Positions 1-11,100 of a DNA stretch of 64,000 bases are shown here, one piece after another. Position 1 is the stretch's first letter, and each line of letters starts with the position of its first letter. Both the position numbers and the translations under genes were made by a program. The notes beneath the pieces are model-generated. The model was not told the origin of the DNA, ran no database searches, and was given only the letters and a program-made list of their open reading frames with translations. This stretch comes from Porphyra umbilicalis (taxonomy: Eukaryota > Rhodophyta > Bangiophyceae > Bangiales > Bangiaceae): contig KV918937.1 in NCBI GenBank assembly GCA_002049455.2, positions 1-64,000 of the forward strand, read 5' to 3'.

Positions 1-820
1 CGTCTCCTCCAATTGGCGTGTTCTGCTCGCATCTTGCGCGCAGATGAGCTGACTGGGGCAGCTGCCCGTGATCTCGCCAAATCACGAGTTGCCATGTACG
101 CCGCACAGCCGCACGATCAGATAGTCTGGTGCCCTATCACGCTGCGTTGCTTGCCGTCAACGGAAAGTAGCCTCGCGCTGTACAGGGACTGGTTGGCGAC
201 CCTGCTCCAGCGTTCAGTAATACTTGTGCGACGGCATCAAGCCTGGACGACATGGCATGATGTAACGAGCAGGAAAGGCGCGAAGACACAGACTCGCTCG
301 GAATCCTGGGCACGCTTGCAGTAGACGCCCTCGTTGCTGCAGGGAACTTCCTCTGTTGTGTCGAAGGCACCGCAGTGAAGAAATAGGACCAAACGTTTAT
401 GCACAGCAGCGGAAGCGTAACCATGGTCGCGTCTCCGTTGCGACCTTTGCAACTGCTCTGCCATGATGGGAAAAAGCCGGAGAAGCATGCATTGGAGCAA
501 TTAAAAATCGGGACGTAGCTCCCTTGGCATACACTCTACTGGCTCTCGCAGAATATTGGGTGAGTGCCACTGGACCGCGGTGCACACGAGTGAAGCGCAG
601 CGGGATGATCGGTCACTCGCCAATGCGCCACCATCAGGCGATCGGTTACTGGACGGTCGATAGCCTGTACACGGTACAATGGCCAGGATACTCTAGGGGT
701 GGCGTCCCCGCAACCAGAGCACGGATCGAGCGGGCAGCAACAACGCACCATTGTTCTCACATCACCCACCTGGTCCCCTCTCCGCGTGCACCCACCCTCA
801 TTCATCCCTACAACACGCCC
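1..820. other. intergenic, nothing recognised
   Basis: Moderate-GC sequence with only short overlapping reading frames (at most about 100 codons) and no recognisable domain. It lies downstream of the phosphatase-like gene that ends at 821. Confidence 0.5.
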
Positions 821-1783
821 TCATGACCGCCCCGTCTGCTCCAGCACGTGCGCCAGCAACCCCACACACGCGTCCACGACCGTCGACAGCAAAAAGCGCA
901 CGACTTCGGGGCGGTTTGGATCGCGGCCGCCGAGGCCCTTGCCCCGCAGGCGGGCTTCCCCGCAAAAGTCGGCCAACAAGAGCACCTTGGCCTCCACGCC
1001 CTCGTCGTGCAGCCCGTCCGCGCCGGCCGCCAAACTCACCACCTCGGTGCGGGTGGCCTCGTCGGCCACCACAAGCAGGTCGTAACTCCCCACGTCGTCG
1101 GCGGAAAAGCGCACCGCCGCGTGGTCGCCGACGCGCAGGCGGCGGCGAAAGTGGAGGCCCTCGGCCACCAGCGCCGACGGCGGCGCGCCCGTCACCGCGC
1201 GGGTGCCCGCGGAGAAGCATGCAACGGCCGAGGGGGCGATGGAGCGGCGGGTGAGGAGGTCCCCAAGCACCGCCTCGGCCGCCACCGACGTGCACGTGTT
1301 GTACGTGTCGACAAAGAGGATGGTAAAGGGGCGGCCGCTGCCGCCGCCGCCGCCGCGGCGGCCGCCCGCGGCGGTGGTCGGGTCGGCCGGCGTTTCGCCG
1401 CGGGAGCGGGCGCGCGCCCACTCGGAGAGCGCGTCCTCAACGGTTAGGGAGGTGCCTTCATCCGCCGTGCCGCCGCCACCGCCACCGCTGCTGCCGCCGC
1501 CGCTGCCGCCGCCGGGCTCTGCCGCGGGGGACGGGTCGGGCGCGGGCACGCCCGACGACGCCCCTGGGTCGTCCTCGTTGCCGGCGGGTGGGGGGGCGGC
1601 CGCCGACGCAAAGAGGAGGGGAGGGTGGTTGGCGTGGCGGACGGTGGCGGGCAGCCGCCCCGCGGCGGGGCGACAACGGGGGCGGCGGGGTGGCGGGCGG
1701 CCGCGGAGGTGGCCGCCGCTGGCGGCCGCCGCAGACCCGACCGCGGGTCGGGAAGGAGCGGGGAGCGCCCAAGCCAACGCCAT
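821..1783 (-). CDS. plastid-type low-molecular-weight tyrosine phosphatase-like protein, catalytic residues lost
   Basis: Single-exon gene of 320 codons from the first in-frame ATG at 1783. Residues 1-~150 are an Ala/Pro/Gly-rich extension that looks like an organelle-targeting and linker region (inference). Residues ~155-300 follow the low-molecular-weight protein tyrosine phosphatase fold: beta strand plus P-loop ILFVDTYNTCTS, then a CFSAGTRAVTGAPPSA segment, a SYDLLVVADEATR strand, and a late DP-loop-like GGRDPNRPE (D288) before the final helix. In active family members the P-loop reads V-C-x-G-N-x-C-R-S. Here the nucleophilic Cys is Asp159, the loop Gly is Tyr161 and the phosphate-binding Arg is Thr165, so phosphatase activity is not expected. 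The rest of the fold is well kept, which argues for a functional pseudoenzyme rather than decay. It could also be a divergent relative in the arsenate reductase/LMW-PTP superfamily. Confidence 0.75.
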   Translation of the reverse strand: MALAWALPAPSRPAVGSAAAASGGHLRGRPPPRRPRCRPAAGRLPATVRHANHPPLLFASAAAPPPAGNEDDPGASSGVPAPDPSPAAEPGGGSGGGSSGGGGGGTADEGTSLTVEDALSEWARARSRGETPADPTTAAGGRRGGGGGSGRPFTILFVDTYNTCTSVAAEAVLGDLLTRRSIAPSAVACFSAGTRAVTGAPPSALVAEGLHFRRRLRVGDHAAVRFSADDVGSYDLLVVADEATRTEVVSLAAGADGLHDEGVEAKVLLLADFCGEARLRGKGLGGRDPNRPEVVRFLLSTVVDACVGLLAHVLEQTGRS

Positions 1784-2772
1784 GAGCGGGAAAACGGGGG
1801 GGAGGGGGGGCAGGGGCGGCGGTGCCGTCAAGGTATGTGACTCACAAGGGGATGGATTGGGAAAGAGTAGTCGAAGAAAAACAGGCAAGAAACAAGCACG
1901 GCAGCGGGGGGCTCGAACGGGGACATGCAGGCAAGCGCGGGCGCTTGCGTGACAAAGTGAGTGGGAGGCGGATCACGCGCGCCAACCTGTGAGGACCACA
2001 CAATGGAAATCCTAAATCTCGTACTTACTGTTGACTTTCAGGTCGAGCTTGGTGCTGACTACATTGTTCGCGAAGATCTCCACTGAATCAAAGTGGTTGG
2101 TGGCTGTCCTTCGGAAGAATGCACCCGAGAATTTTGGCTGTACTCGGCAGAATCACCAAAACCACCTGTGTGTGCCGCATCTGTGCGTGTCCTTTCATCC
2201 TTTCAAGCAGGTGGACGGAAATTTCGAGGAAAGTCTAGCAGTGCAAAGAAGTACCACGGGAGTCCTACCTCTGCCAGTAGACGAACGACAGTAAAGGGGC
2301 ACACTCCGAGCTGTTCGTTGCACTCCGCGCTCTCTTCAATGCAGACGGCGGCGTGCCCAAGTGTGCAGCGGCGGGGGGGCGGGACAGGCACCGCGGGGAG
2401 GGTACGGGGCCAGCTGTTTTTCGTGACCGTGACGCTGCCGCCGTCGGTGGAGGGGGGCCCGCTTGACTTCGGTGGGTGGGGGGGGGGGCGCAGGCGCCAA
2501 TCCGTCGGCGGTCATGGACACGCGCGAGGTGGCGGGGGAGGGGGGCGCACCCGGCGCGGGCGGCCGTGCTGCGGCGGGGGTGAGGCCGTTGTGGGGTGCG
2601 CGGGGACGGGCCGCTGCGGCGCGCTTGGTGGCGGCCGACGCCCTCGCGGGCGTCGATGGTGGTCCACGCCAACGCCGGGCAGCTCGAGGACGGGCGTGAC
2701 GCGCAATTTCCTTTTTTTTCCTTTTTTCGGTTGGCCCTGGTTCCCACCATCAAAGACAATCCCAACGTTTGT
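1784..2772. other. intergenic between phosphatase-like and ankyrin genes
   Basis: Upstream region of the phosphatase-like gene and downstream region of the ankyrin gene, both on the minus strand. Positions 2,340-2,700 are extremely GC-rich with G runs. No supported gene. Confidence 0.5.
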
Positions 2773-5700
2773 TCACTGTAGCTCCTCAACGACCTCGGCT
2801 TCCCCCGCCTTGGCCTTGAAAGGGAGCTGCCTCGTACAAAGTAGCCGCACGGCCTGCCGCGGGCCGAGCGACGGAAAACTCGCGACCACGCGCGCGCACA
2901 GCTTCACGCTGCTTTGGCAGAGCCCCTTGGTGACCGCCCCCCCGTGAAGCAGCATGACAATCACCAGCCGCCAGTCACGCAGTTGACGCCGCATGGCGTC
3001 GCTCACCGCCCCAGGCGTTAGCCCGTCCCGGCGGGGCGGTGGCGGCCGCCGCCCCTCGGCCACGGCACGTAGGTGTAGGTCGGGGCGGCCCGCCATGACG
3101 CCGGCGAGATCCCGCGCCGCGCTCAGCTTCTTTTCGTACCACGAGACGGCGCTCCCGAGCGGCGTTTCGTCGGCAATGTTGACGCTCTGCGCGTCGACGT
3201 GGCGGCGGAGGAGGGCCCCCACGGTCGTGGCGTCGGCGCGGCGCGCCGCCACGTGCAGCACCCGATCCCGCGTGGTGCGGTCGGGGTCGTGGAGGGACGG
3301 GCGCACGCGGTCATTGTCGAGCAGGTCAACACGCCGCCGCTTGACTGCTTCGAGGGCGGGCGTGCTGACCGCGTTGGTCGGGTGTGTGGGCGGGAGGAGG
3401 TCAATAATCTCCCGGTGGCCGAGCATGACGGCGATGCAAAGGGGCGTCTCGCCGGTGCAGCACACGGGTGTGGGGTCGGCGCCGAGTCGGAGGAGGGCGG
3501 CGACGACGGGCGTGTGACCTTTGCTCACGGCAAAGTGCAACGGTTCCCAACCGTCATTGTTCGTAGCGTCCAAATCCGCGCGACCCGCTGCCATGGCGTC
3601 CACGGCTCTGGTACACCCCGCCTTGCACGCCGCGTGCAGCGCGGTCGAGCCGCCATTGTCCTTGACGTGAACGTCGGCGCCCGCCGCCAGCAGCGTGTCC
3701 ACCGCCTCGGCCCTCCCGCTGCGGCCCGCCGAATGCAGCGCGGTCCAGCCTCCATCGTCCTTGGCATGCACGTCGGCACCCGCCGCCAGCAGCGCGTCCA
3801 CCGCCTCGGCCCTCCCGCTGAGGCCCGCCGAGTGCAGCGCGGTCGAGCCGCCATTGTCCTTGGCATGCACGTCGGCACCCGCCGCCAGCAGCGCGTCCAC
3901 CGCCTCGGCCCTCCCGCTGAGGCCCGCCGAGTGCAGCGCGGTCGAGCCGCCATTGTCCTTGGCATGCACGTCGGCACCCGCCGCCAGCAGCGCGTCCGCC
4001 GCCTCGGCCATCCCGCTGCGGCCCGCCGAGTGCAGCGCGGTCGAGCCGCCAAAGTTCTTGGCGTGCACGTCGGCGCCCGCCGCCAGCAGTGCGTCCACCG
4101 CCTCGGCCCTCCCGCTGAAGCCCGCCCAGTGCAGCGCGGTCAAGTCGCCATTGGATTTAGCGTGCACGTCGGCGCCCGCCGCCAGCAGCGCGTCCACCGC
4201 CTCGGCCCTCCCGCTGAAACCCGCCAAATGCAGCGCGGTCCAGCCGCGACTGTCATCGGCGTGCACGCCGGCACCCGCCGCCAGCAGCGCGTCCACCGCC
4301 TCGGCCCTCCCGCTGAGGCCCGCCGAGTGCAGCGCGGTCAAGCCGCCATTGTCCTTGGCATGCACGTCGGCACCCGCCGCCAGCAGCGCGTCCACCGCCT
4401 CGGCCCTCCCGCTGCGGCCCGCCGAGTGCAGCGCGGTCGAGCCGCCATCGTCCTTGGCATGCAAGTCGGCGCCCGCCGCCAGCAGCGCGTCCACCGCCTC
4501 GGCCCTCCCGCTGAGGCCCGCCCAGTGCAGCGCGGTCGAGCCGTCATTGGTCTTGGCGTGGACATTGGCGCCCGCGATGAGTAGTACCTTTATTGCAGGC
4601 GCCCGCCCGCCTCGCGCAGCCCAGTGCAATGGCCGCCATGCAGTATCGAATTCGCTCCAGTCACACTCTACGGTCCAGTCTGCGCCTGCGGCGAGGAGGT
4701 CCTCCATCACCGCTACGTGCCCCCCCACGGCAGCCCAATGCAGCGCCGTATCCCCCTTGTCCGATGCCGCCCCCGTCGGCACCCCGCTGCGGCCCTACGG
4801 GAAAAATTTCCTGGATATCCAGCCACTTTGAACAGCGCCGATCTGACACTCACAGGAGAAATATTTCCGTCTGTAGGCTCCAAGTTGACCCGCCGTATTC
4901 CGGTCGCGGGGGCCCTCCCGTCGTCAAGGATCCAGGAAAAAACCTGGATCAGGTTGCACTTTGGTTGGCTCACAACGCTCCTCACTTCACTGTAAGCACA
5001 CACATGATTGGTTCTCTGCGTCCTCTGACACTGTTGCTTATAGTAGTTGATTTGAATGGTATTTATTAGTGCTGCCATGTGAACCTACAGTCAAGTGCAA
5101 TCAAGCAAGTGGAAATTAACATGAGCCCGTGAAGCGAGCGGCACGAACGCCCCGAGCCCCCGCCCGCTTCCCCCCCCTGCAAAGAAAAGGCAAGGCACAA
5201 GAAGAGCAGACAGATGTAGACAGAAAAAGTACAGGAACATACGGTAAACACCATAGCACATAATAAGGTGCAGAAACAGAGCCAAGAGCAGAGCGGCGTG
5301 TACAGGTCAGTGGCCAGTTCAGACAAAACAACCCGGCAGTCGGACACTCCCCACTTACTCACCCCTCCAATGGAGAGGGATCTGAATGGTCGTGAAGCAG
5401 GTGGTCGTGACGGCGGCGTCCAAATGGGCCAAGCCGACGGGAGAGGTTGCGGGGGCGGCGTCCGGCTGTACGCCGATAGTGCGGACGCGGCGCAGCGAGA
5501 GATTCCCCCGTCCCCTGTCTCCATCCCCTCTCCTCTTCCACCTCCCTCGTACTCCTCCCGCGCCTCTCTCCCGTCCCCCCCTCCCGTCCCCCCGAACATA
5601 TCCAGCTCAAAGGTTGGAATAAAAAAAATCACAGCAAGACGTCTCACATGCGTCCACATACCTTCACATAGGGCACGCTCCAAGGAAGCAAGGGGGGGGG

Positions 5701-6313
5701 ATACGTGCCTGGGACAGCGGCAAGGACGGGGACAACAGGCGTGCGCGAGGGGGGGAGGGGACGACCAAGATCCGTTGCAACGCCGCCGAAGCAGCCGATC
5801 TGGTTAAACGACGGGGGGGCGGGCGGCACACATCAGGAATGGGCGTCTGGGGGGGGGAAAGCTGCCCAAGCGCCGGCGATCTGGGCCACACACTGCGGCG
5901 CGGAAGATCGCCGCACGTGCAGCGCGCGTCGGGCGACAGACCGCCCGAGATCCTGGATTTTCTGACCAGCTGCAATTGTGGGGGCTCGCTCAGGTGGCTT
6001 GGAATGATGCTTGCTGTTTGGCCCGCTCCTGCGAGCCGCTGGATCAGTCGAACGGCCTCTGTTTCCGACCGAAATGGACTTCAAGGCCACCGGATCCGGC
6101 TTTTTCCGGGATCCCGGGGCCAAAAAAGCTGGATATCCAGCAAATTTTTCCCGTAGGGCGGAGCAACGCTGCGACGGCAGGCGCGTCCCCCTTGCGGGCG
6201 GCCGCGTGCAACGGCGGCACCTCGCCGCGCCGCCACGCATACGGCCGTGCGGGCAGGGCGTCCGGCGCGAACTCCCGCGGCGCAGCCGCCGTGCGAGAGG
6301 AGGCGGCCCTCAT
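2773..6313 (-). CDS. ankyrin-repeat protein gene, split by a transposable element
   Basis: The coding sequence is in two blocks, 6313-6159 and 4789-2773, separated by the 1,366-bp element at 4793-6158 and its target duplication. The first block starts at the ATG at 6313 and carries half an ankyrin repeat (PLHAAARKGDAPAVAALLR). The second block has no usable ATG and a TAG at its upstream edge. It opens with GDTALHWAAVGGHVAVMEDLL and continues through about fourteen consecutive 33-residue ankyrin repeats, seven to nine of them nearly identical. After these come two degenerate repeats and a charged C-terminal domain ending EVVEELQ. Joining the blocks gives 723 residues and a canonical repeat junction (LLRSG). 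Ankyrin stacks mediate protein-protein contacts; no enzymatic domain is visible. As sequenced, translation from the first block runs into the element and stops. The allele is therefore broken unless the element is removed from DNA or RNA. Confidence 0.8.
3660..4590. repeat. 99-bp tandem units inside the ankyrin gene
   Basis: Consecutive 99-bp (33-codon) units, several nearly identical at the nucleotide level including synonymous positions. This indicates recent unit duplication or gene conversion within the coding sequence. Confidence 0.85.
4793..4822 (+). repeat. terminal inverted repeat, left
   Basis: 30-bp arm beginning CCCTACGGG and ending with the 12-bp palindrome CTGGATATCCAG. It pairs with 6129-6158. 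Confidence 0.85.
6129..6158 (-). repeat. terminal inverted repeat, right
   Basis: Inverted copy of 4793-4822 with a single mismatch, ending CCCGTAGGG. Confidence 0.85.
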
Positions 6314-7345
6314 GGTAACACGGTGCCAGCGACGGGGGCGCAGCGGTGACAACACTCCCGGCTCTACGAAGAAAGAAAAAGTACAAACACACAGACGCCA
6401 CCCGCGTAGCGCCGGTCAACGTGCCGCCGCTGGGCACCGCCCGTCGCCCCGCCGACGGCAGCGCCACAGACGCGTGACACGATCACCACGCGCGGCGCGT
6501 CGCGGCACCGCCGTCGGCCGGCCGGCCGGCCGCGCCGCGCCGCCCCTCCGCCGCCGACGGGCGGGCGGGGACGACGGCGGGATGGCAGTGCGCGCGCTCG
6601 GCGGCTGCCCGCGCGGCGCTACCGCCGAAACGGAGTGACCGGCACACTCCGTGGTGGGGGCGGGGGGCACGACGACCGCGCAAGGGACCGGGTGGGGCAG
6701 GGGGGGGGGTCGGTCCACCGCGCGCCGACGCCAGCTGCGGTGCGGTTGCCGGCGCGCCCAGCCCCCGGCCGCGTCGGCTTTTGGCCTGTCGCGACGGCGG
6801 CGGGCGGCCCTCTGGGGGGAGCCAGTCACCCTGCTGCGGCTGGGGTGCGGGGAGCCACCCCCCCCGGGTGCCTATGTTGCTCGGGGGCACCCCGCGCTCC
6901 GCCCACGCGCGTCCCCCCCCCCCCCGTGCACACGCCGTCTGGGCAGAGACAGTCACCCCCCCCGCAACGCCGCCACAGGGCAACGCGGTGCCAATGCCGA
7001 TGGGTGATGGGACCCTCACCGTGCGCCCCCCACCCCCCACCGCCCAATGCACGCCGCCACCGCGCCGAGGCGCGAGCTGGCGCGCGGCACAATCGCCACC
7101 AGCCGCCTTCCCATGACCATCATCATGATGAACCATGATGGTTGCCTGGTGCAGCCTGTGGCCCGCGCGGGGCGCGCAACCGCACCGCGGTGGCGCGCAG
7201 GTGGCGACCACGGCGAGGCCGCCGTGTCCGCCACGCCGCCACACCCACACGGGCGTGGGCGTGACGGCAGAGATGTGGACCCCGCAGGGTGGCAACCAGG
7301 GGACCCGAGCCTCATCCCGAGCGGGCAGGTCCCCCCCGGGGGCCC
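6314..7345. other. GC-rich intergenic region upstream of the ankyrin gene
   Basis: Very GC-rich, with a GGCC tandem (around 6,520-6,535) and G/C runs. Reading frames are open on both strands simply because stops are rare, and none shows a domain. Presumably holds the ankyrin promoter up to the left end of the large transposon. Confidence 0.4.
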
Positions 7346-7490
7346 GGTATCATCGTCTGGTTAGGACTATTTCCCATCGAAGGGCGATTTTCGATGGGTG
7401 CTCGATGGAGACAGTTCGATGGACCTAGATGGGACCTCGATGGAAACCTTCTCGATGGAGCTTTCCCCATCGCCAATTTGACCAAATCTG
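7346..7490 (+). repeat. left terminal inverted repeat of the 11.4-kb transposon
   Basis: Starts GGTATCATCGTCTGG and ends ACCAAATCTG. It holds about eight TCGATGG or CCATCGA motifs at roughly 10-20 bp spacing. It is the inverted counterpart of 18659-18800; outer and inner edges match best and the middle is length-variable. Confidence 0.7.
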
Positions 7491-8117
7491 GACGCGCTCG
7501 TTGGGCGAATCTGCAAGGGTGTGTCCGGGATACGGCGGGGGTAGATGCGCTGTACCGTTCGTGGCCACCTGCAGATCCGGGGTTTCTGGCCTGCGGTGGG
7601 GCGCTTTTTTGCTGCCCTGGCCGGGGCTACAGGGGCTACGGGGGCAGGCGCGGGGCGCGGGCGCGGGACGGAACGCTTCCCTTGGAAGCGTAAGCGTAAT
7701 CCGCAGCCAGCCACCACTGACTACCGGCCGTCAAGGCACGCCATGAACAACGCAGAAGCAAAAACAAAGGGAGCATGTGAGGGTAGGGCGCACCGCCTCC
7801 CACGCTCCAGCAATCCACCTCAAGAGATGTACGAGCACAAACACACACACCCTCACGGTGGCACGTCATGCGTCGTACTCAAGCATGGCCACACAAAGCA
7901 TCAAGCGCGTCATGAAAACAACCGCGCACCCACACAAAAGAGAACAGATGCGCCAGACAGCGCAAACAAGATACGCGCCGAAGGGCACGTACCAACATGA
8001 AGCAAGCCCCAAACACAAAAAACAAAGCACGGCTTACCGAGAAAGTCTGACGCACCACCATCCGCACGCCCCCGAACGCTCAAGTTACCGACGATGTCGT
8101 GGGTGCCCATGTTCGAC

Positions 8118-11100
8118 TCAAGCGGTGGTGTCGTCCACCATGTCGCCGGCCGCCGCCGCCGTTGCGGTCGCCTCGGTCGCCGGAGCCGCCGTTGCAGTGC
8201 GCATCGTCGAGGCATCCGCCACACCATCCGGCCCCGTCTCACTCGTGGCACGGGGGCGCACCACAGGCGCGCCCCCGTCAACAGCGCCGACCGTCACCAC
8301 CTCCTTGGCCGGCGCGCTAGCCTGCGGCGCAGCCGGTCGGGCTCGAACTGTGCGTGTGCGCATCGCGTTGACGGGCACCGGTGGGTGCTCAAAGTCGACA
8401 CGCGTCGGCGAGTTGGCGTCAGTGATGACGAATCCGCGCCACGGCTGGGTGGTTGTGGGCATAAGCGCGTGGACCGTGATGACCTCCCAGCGCCAGCGGT
8501 CGTACCAGCCGTTGTCCTTGCCGCGGCGCTTGCGCCGGACGCCAGCGGCTATCTGCTCGAGCTCAGCGCGTACGAAGGTAGCAGCGAGGGCGATGTGTCC
8601 CGTCGTGGTATATGCGATTTCCTTGTTTCCCAGACCGGCCGGCAGGCGGATGCGGTCCGCGACGCCGAGGTGGATGAACATCTCTTTGACAGCCGCCACA
8701 ATCCCGTCATGCCCGTCGTCCGAGCAAATAAAGCGCGGCCGCACGGGCGCGTTGCGCTGCTCCTGGGTGATTTCGTCCTCGTCCTCCGGCAGCTTGTTCA
8801 TGTTCTCCAACCAGGTAGATGCCGCCTGCTTCTGCATGGACTTGGCGCTGGAGCCCACCGTCGCGAACCACACCGGTACAATGCGCTTCTTGATCGCCTC
8901 CAGCACATGGGAAATGGACTGGGTCATGGGTTGGTACGCGCGGATGACCTGGTCCCCCTGCTTCTTCTTGGCTGCACCGGCCGTCGTGGCCGCCCCGGCC
9001 TTCTTGGTCCCGCCGACCTCATCGTCTGAGGACGAGTTGGCGACTGAGTCGGAGCTCGAGCCGGAGCCCGAGTTGGAACCGCCGGCGGCACACGTCGACT
9101 TGCGCTTGGCCTTCCCCTTGCCCTTTCCCTTCGCCTTCCCCTTGGCCTTTGACCCTGCCGCGCGCTTGCGCTTGGCGGGCGACGAGATGTCGGAGGTGAG
9201 AAAGTCGTAGGCCTCGGGGGCATCGACATCGAGGTCGGACATGGTCTCCTCCATCAGCATCTCCCAATCGGCATCCGTATCTGGCACCACGTCGTTCGTG
9301 ATGGTCGCCCCTCCGACGTGGCCAAAGTAGCGGGACTTGACGCGTCGGCGGATGGACAGCATCTTGAGCGTGCCCTGCTGCTTGCGCGAAACCACCTTGC
9401 CCGTGGCTACCAGACGCATCTGGGCGTCCGAGAGCAGCGGCGCGCCGCCCGTGAGCGTCACCCCGCAGATGTCCTTGAGTTCCGCGTCCTCAGAGTATTC
9501 TCCGTCCGTGTCCACAAAACCCCGAAAGAGGCGCCGCGTAGGAGACGCCACCGTCACCGGCGCCGCTTCTTGGATCCGGCCGACTTGAACGCCCAGGTTC
9601 TGCATGGCCAGGCCCTGCGTCTGCACCTTGTTCCCAATGGACTTGACGGCGTCCGCCAGGGTGCCCACCATCCGGGTCATTCCCGAGAGCACACGCATTA
9701 TCTCGGTTCCCGAGACACCTTCCACGACCGCTTCGGCGTCAATCGCCGCGGGGAGCTCCCCGTCGGCACCGCCTGGCCCACCAGCGCCTGCAGCGCGACC
9801 ACGGGAAGCACTCCGAGAACGCAGCGGCGGGGGTGTTGGACTCGGATGGGCGGCCAGTGGGGCGGCCGCACTCGCAGCTCGCAGAGTGGCCGCGGCCATC
9901 GGACCGGCCGTGTCACCCACGGAGCCGCCCGAGACAGCCGCAGAGGCGCGGCCTCGGGGAGCACGCCGAGCGGGCGCCTGGGTGGGGGCGGCGCCGCCAG
10001 AGGCACTACCGGAGGCGTGGCCACGGGAAGCATGTCGAGAATGGGCGGAAAGGTTCGCCGTGCGCGGAACGGGGCCCGATGGGGCAGCCGCACTTGGGGT
10101 GTATGCAGCGGCGGCAGTCATTAGCGGCGGGGCCACGTCGGCCGAGCCAGGTGCGGGGGCGCCCGGGCCGGCTGCTGGCGACGACGTCACCCGTGGACGA
10201 GGAGGGCCAGTGCGGCGCCCCGCTCGCACTAACGCCGGCGGCGTCGTTGGGCGCTCCACCGTCGACGGCGTCGTCGGAGATGTCAGCAGCGGTGCACGAG
10301 ATCCAGGCCCGCGAGGAGGAGACGACGTTGGCGGAGTGGTCGACGAGGGCCCAGCGCCAGTTCCGACTCCCGTCGCAGTCCCCGTGGGACCCGCTTCGGG
10401 CGAGGCGGCAGCCGCCATCACCTCCACTGCCAAGCTCGCTGCAACGGCCGCGTCGTCCACCGGGGCGACGGCTCCAACCGTCCTGATGGTAGCGGCCGGC
10501 GTCGACACTATGGAGGTCTGGCCGCGCCCGACCGCCGCCGCCGTCACGGGTGCCGTCGGTACGGCCGCCGCCGCCGCAGAGTTGCCGCCCTGGCCGGCGT
10601 TGACGCTTGCTGCCATGGCGGCAAAGGAGCCAACCGCGTGCTGCTGGGAGGATTCCCCGAAGAGCTGCATCGGTGCCGTGGCCACCGGCATACTGGGAAA
10701 GGGGGCGGGCGTCCCCGGAAATGGGGCGCTGTAGCCCTGCATGCCCGGCACCATCGACATGTTGGGCATGCCGTAGAAGCCCATCGACGAAGGCATCCCC
10801 GCAGCCGCCGCCATAGACGGGGAGAACGGGAAGAACGACGTGTCATAAATCGGCGCCAGGGGAGGCGCCGAGAACTCCACCATAGGCTGCATCTCAGACC
10901 CTTCCGTGCCCAACAATGCACCGCCCGACAACGCCACCGGGGGCGCGGGGGAGCTCAGAGTCGGCGCCCGGCCAGGGGGGGGGGCATCCCCTACGGGGTG
11001 GGTGACGACGGGAGCCGCAAAGGCGGCAGCAGCCGCCTGGCGGGCGGTAGCATGCCTCTCGTCGTCGGCGCAACGGTCTTGTTCCGTGGGCGCCACGGAC

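Larger units (their letters stand above)
4793..6158. mobile_element. 1,366-bp non-autonomous DNA transposon with 30-bp TIRs, inserted in the ankyrin gene
   Basis: The ends are inverted copies that start CCCTACGGGAAAAATTT and continue into the palindrome CTGGATATCCAG (4811-4822 and 6129-6140). The arms are 30 bp with one mismatch. The trinucleotide CGG flanks both ends (4790-4792 and 6159-6161) as a likely 3-bp target-site duplication. A subterminal hairpin of GATCCAGG type occurs near each end (4929-4950; 6092-6114). The interior has no transposase-like reading frame, only Pro/Arg-rich shadows, so the element is presumably mobilised in trans. A 3-bp duplication fits PIF/Harbinger- or CACTA-type transposition, but the termini are not CACTA and I cannot assign a superfamily. 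Confidence 0.8.

Noticed and set aside
4790-6161. Ordinary spliceosomal intron in the ankyrin gene
   Set aside because: The downstream edge resembles an acceptor (TTTTTCCCGTAG), but there is no GT donor at the upstream edge and the symmetrical inverted ends with CGG duplications fit transposition better. RNA removal is not excluded.
6483-7295. 270-codon minus frame upstream of the ankyrin gene
   Set aside because: Composition is Gly/Arg/Pro low complexity with overlapping open frames on both strands and no family resemblance.
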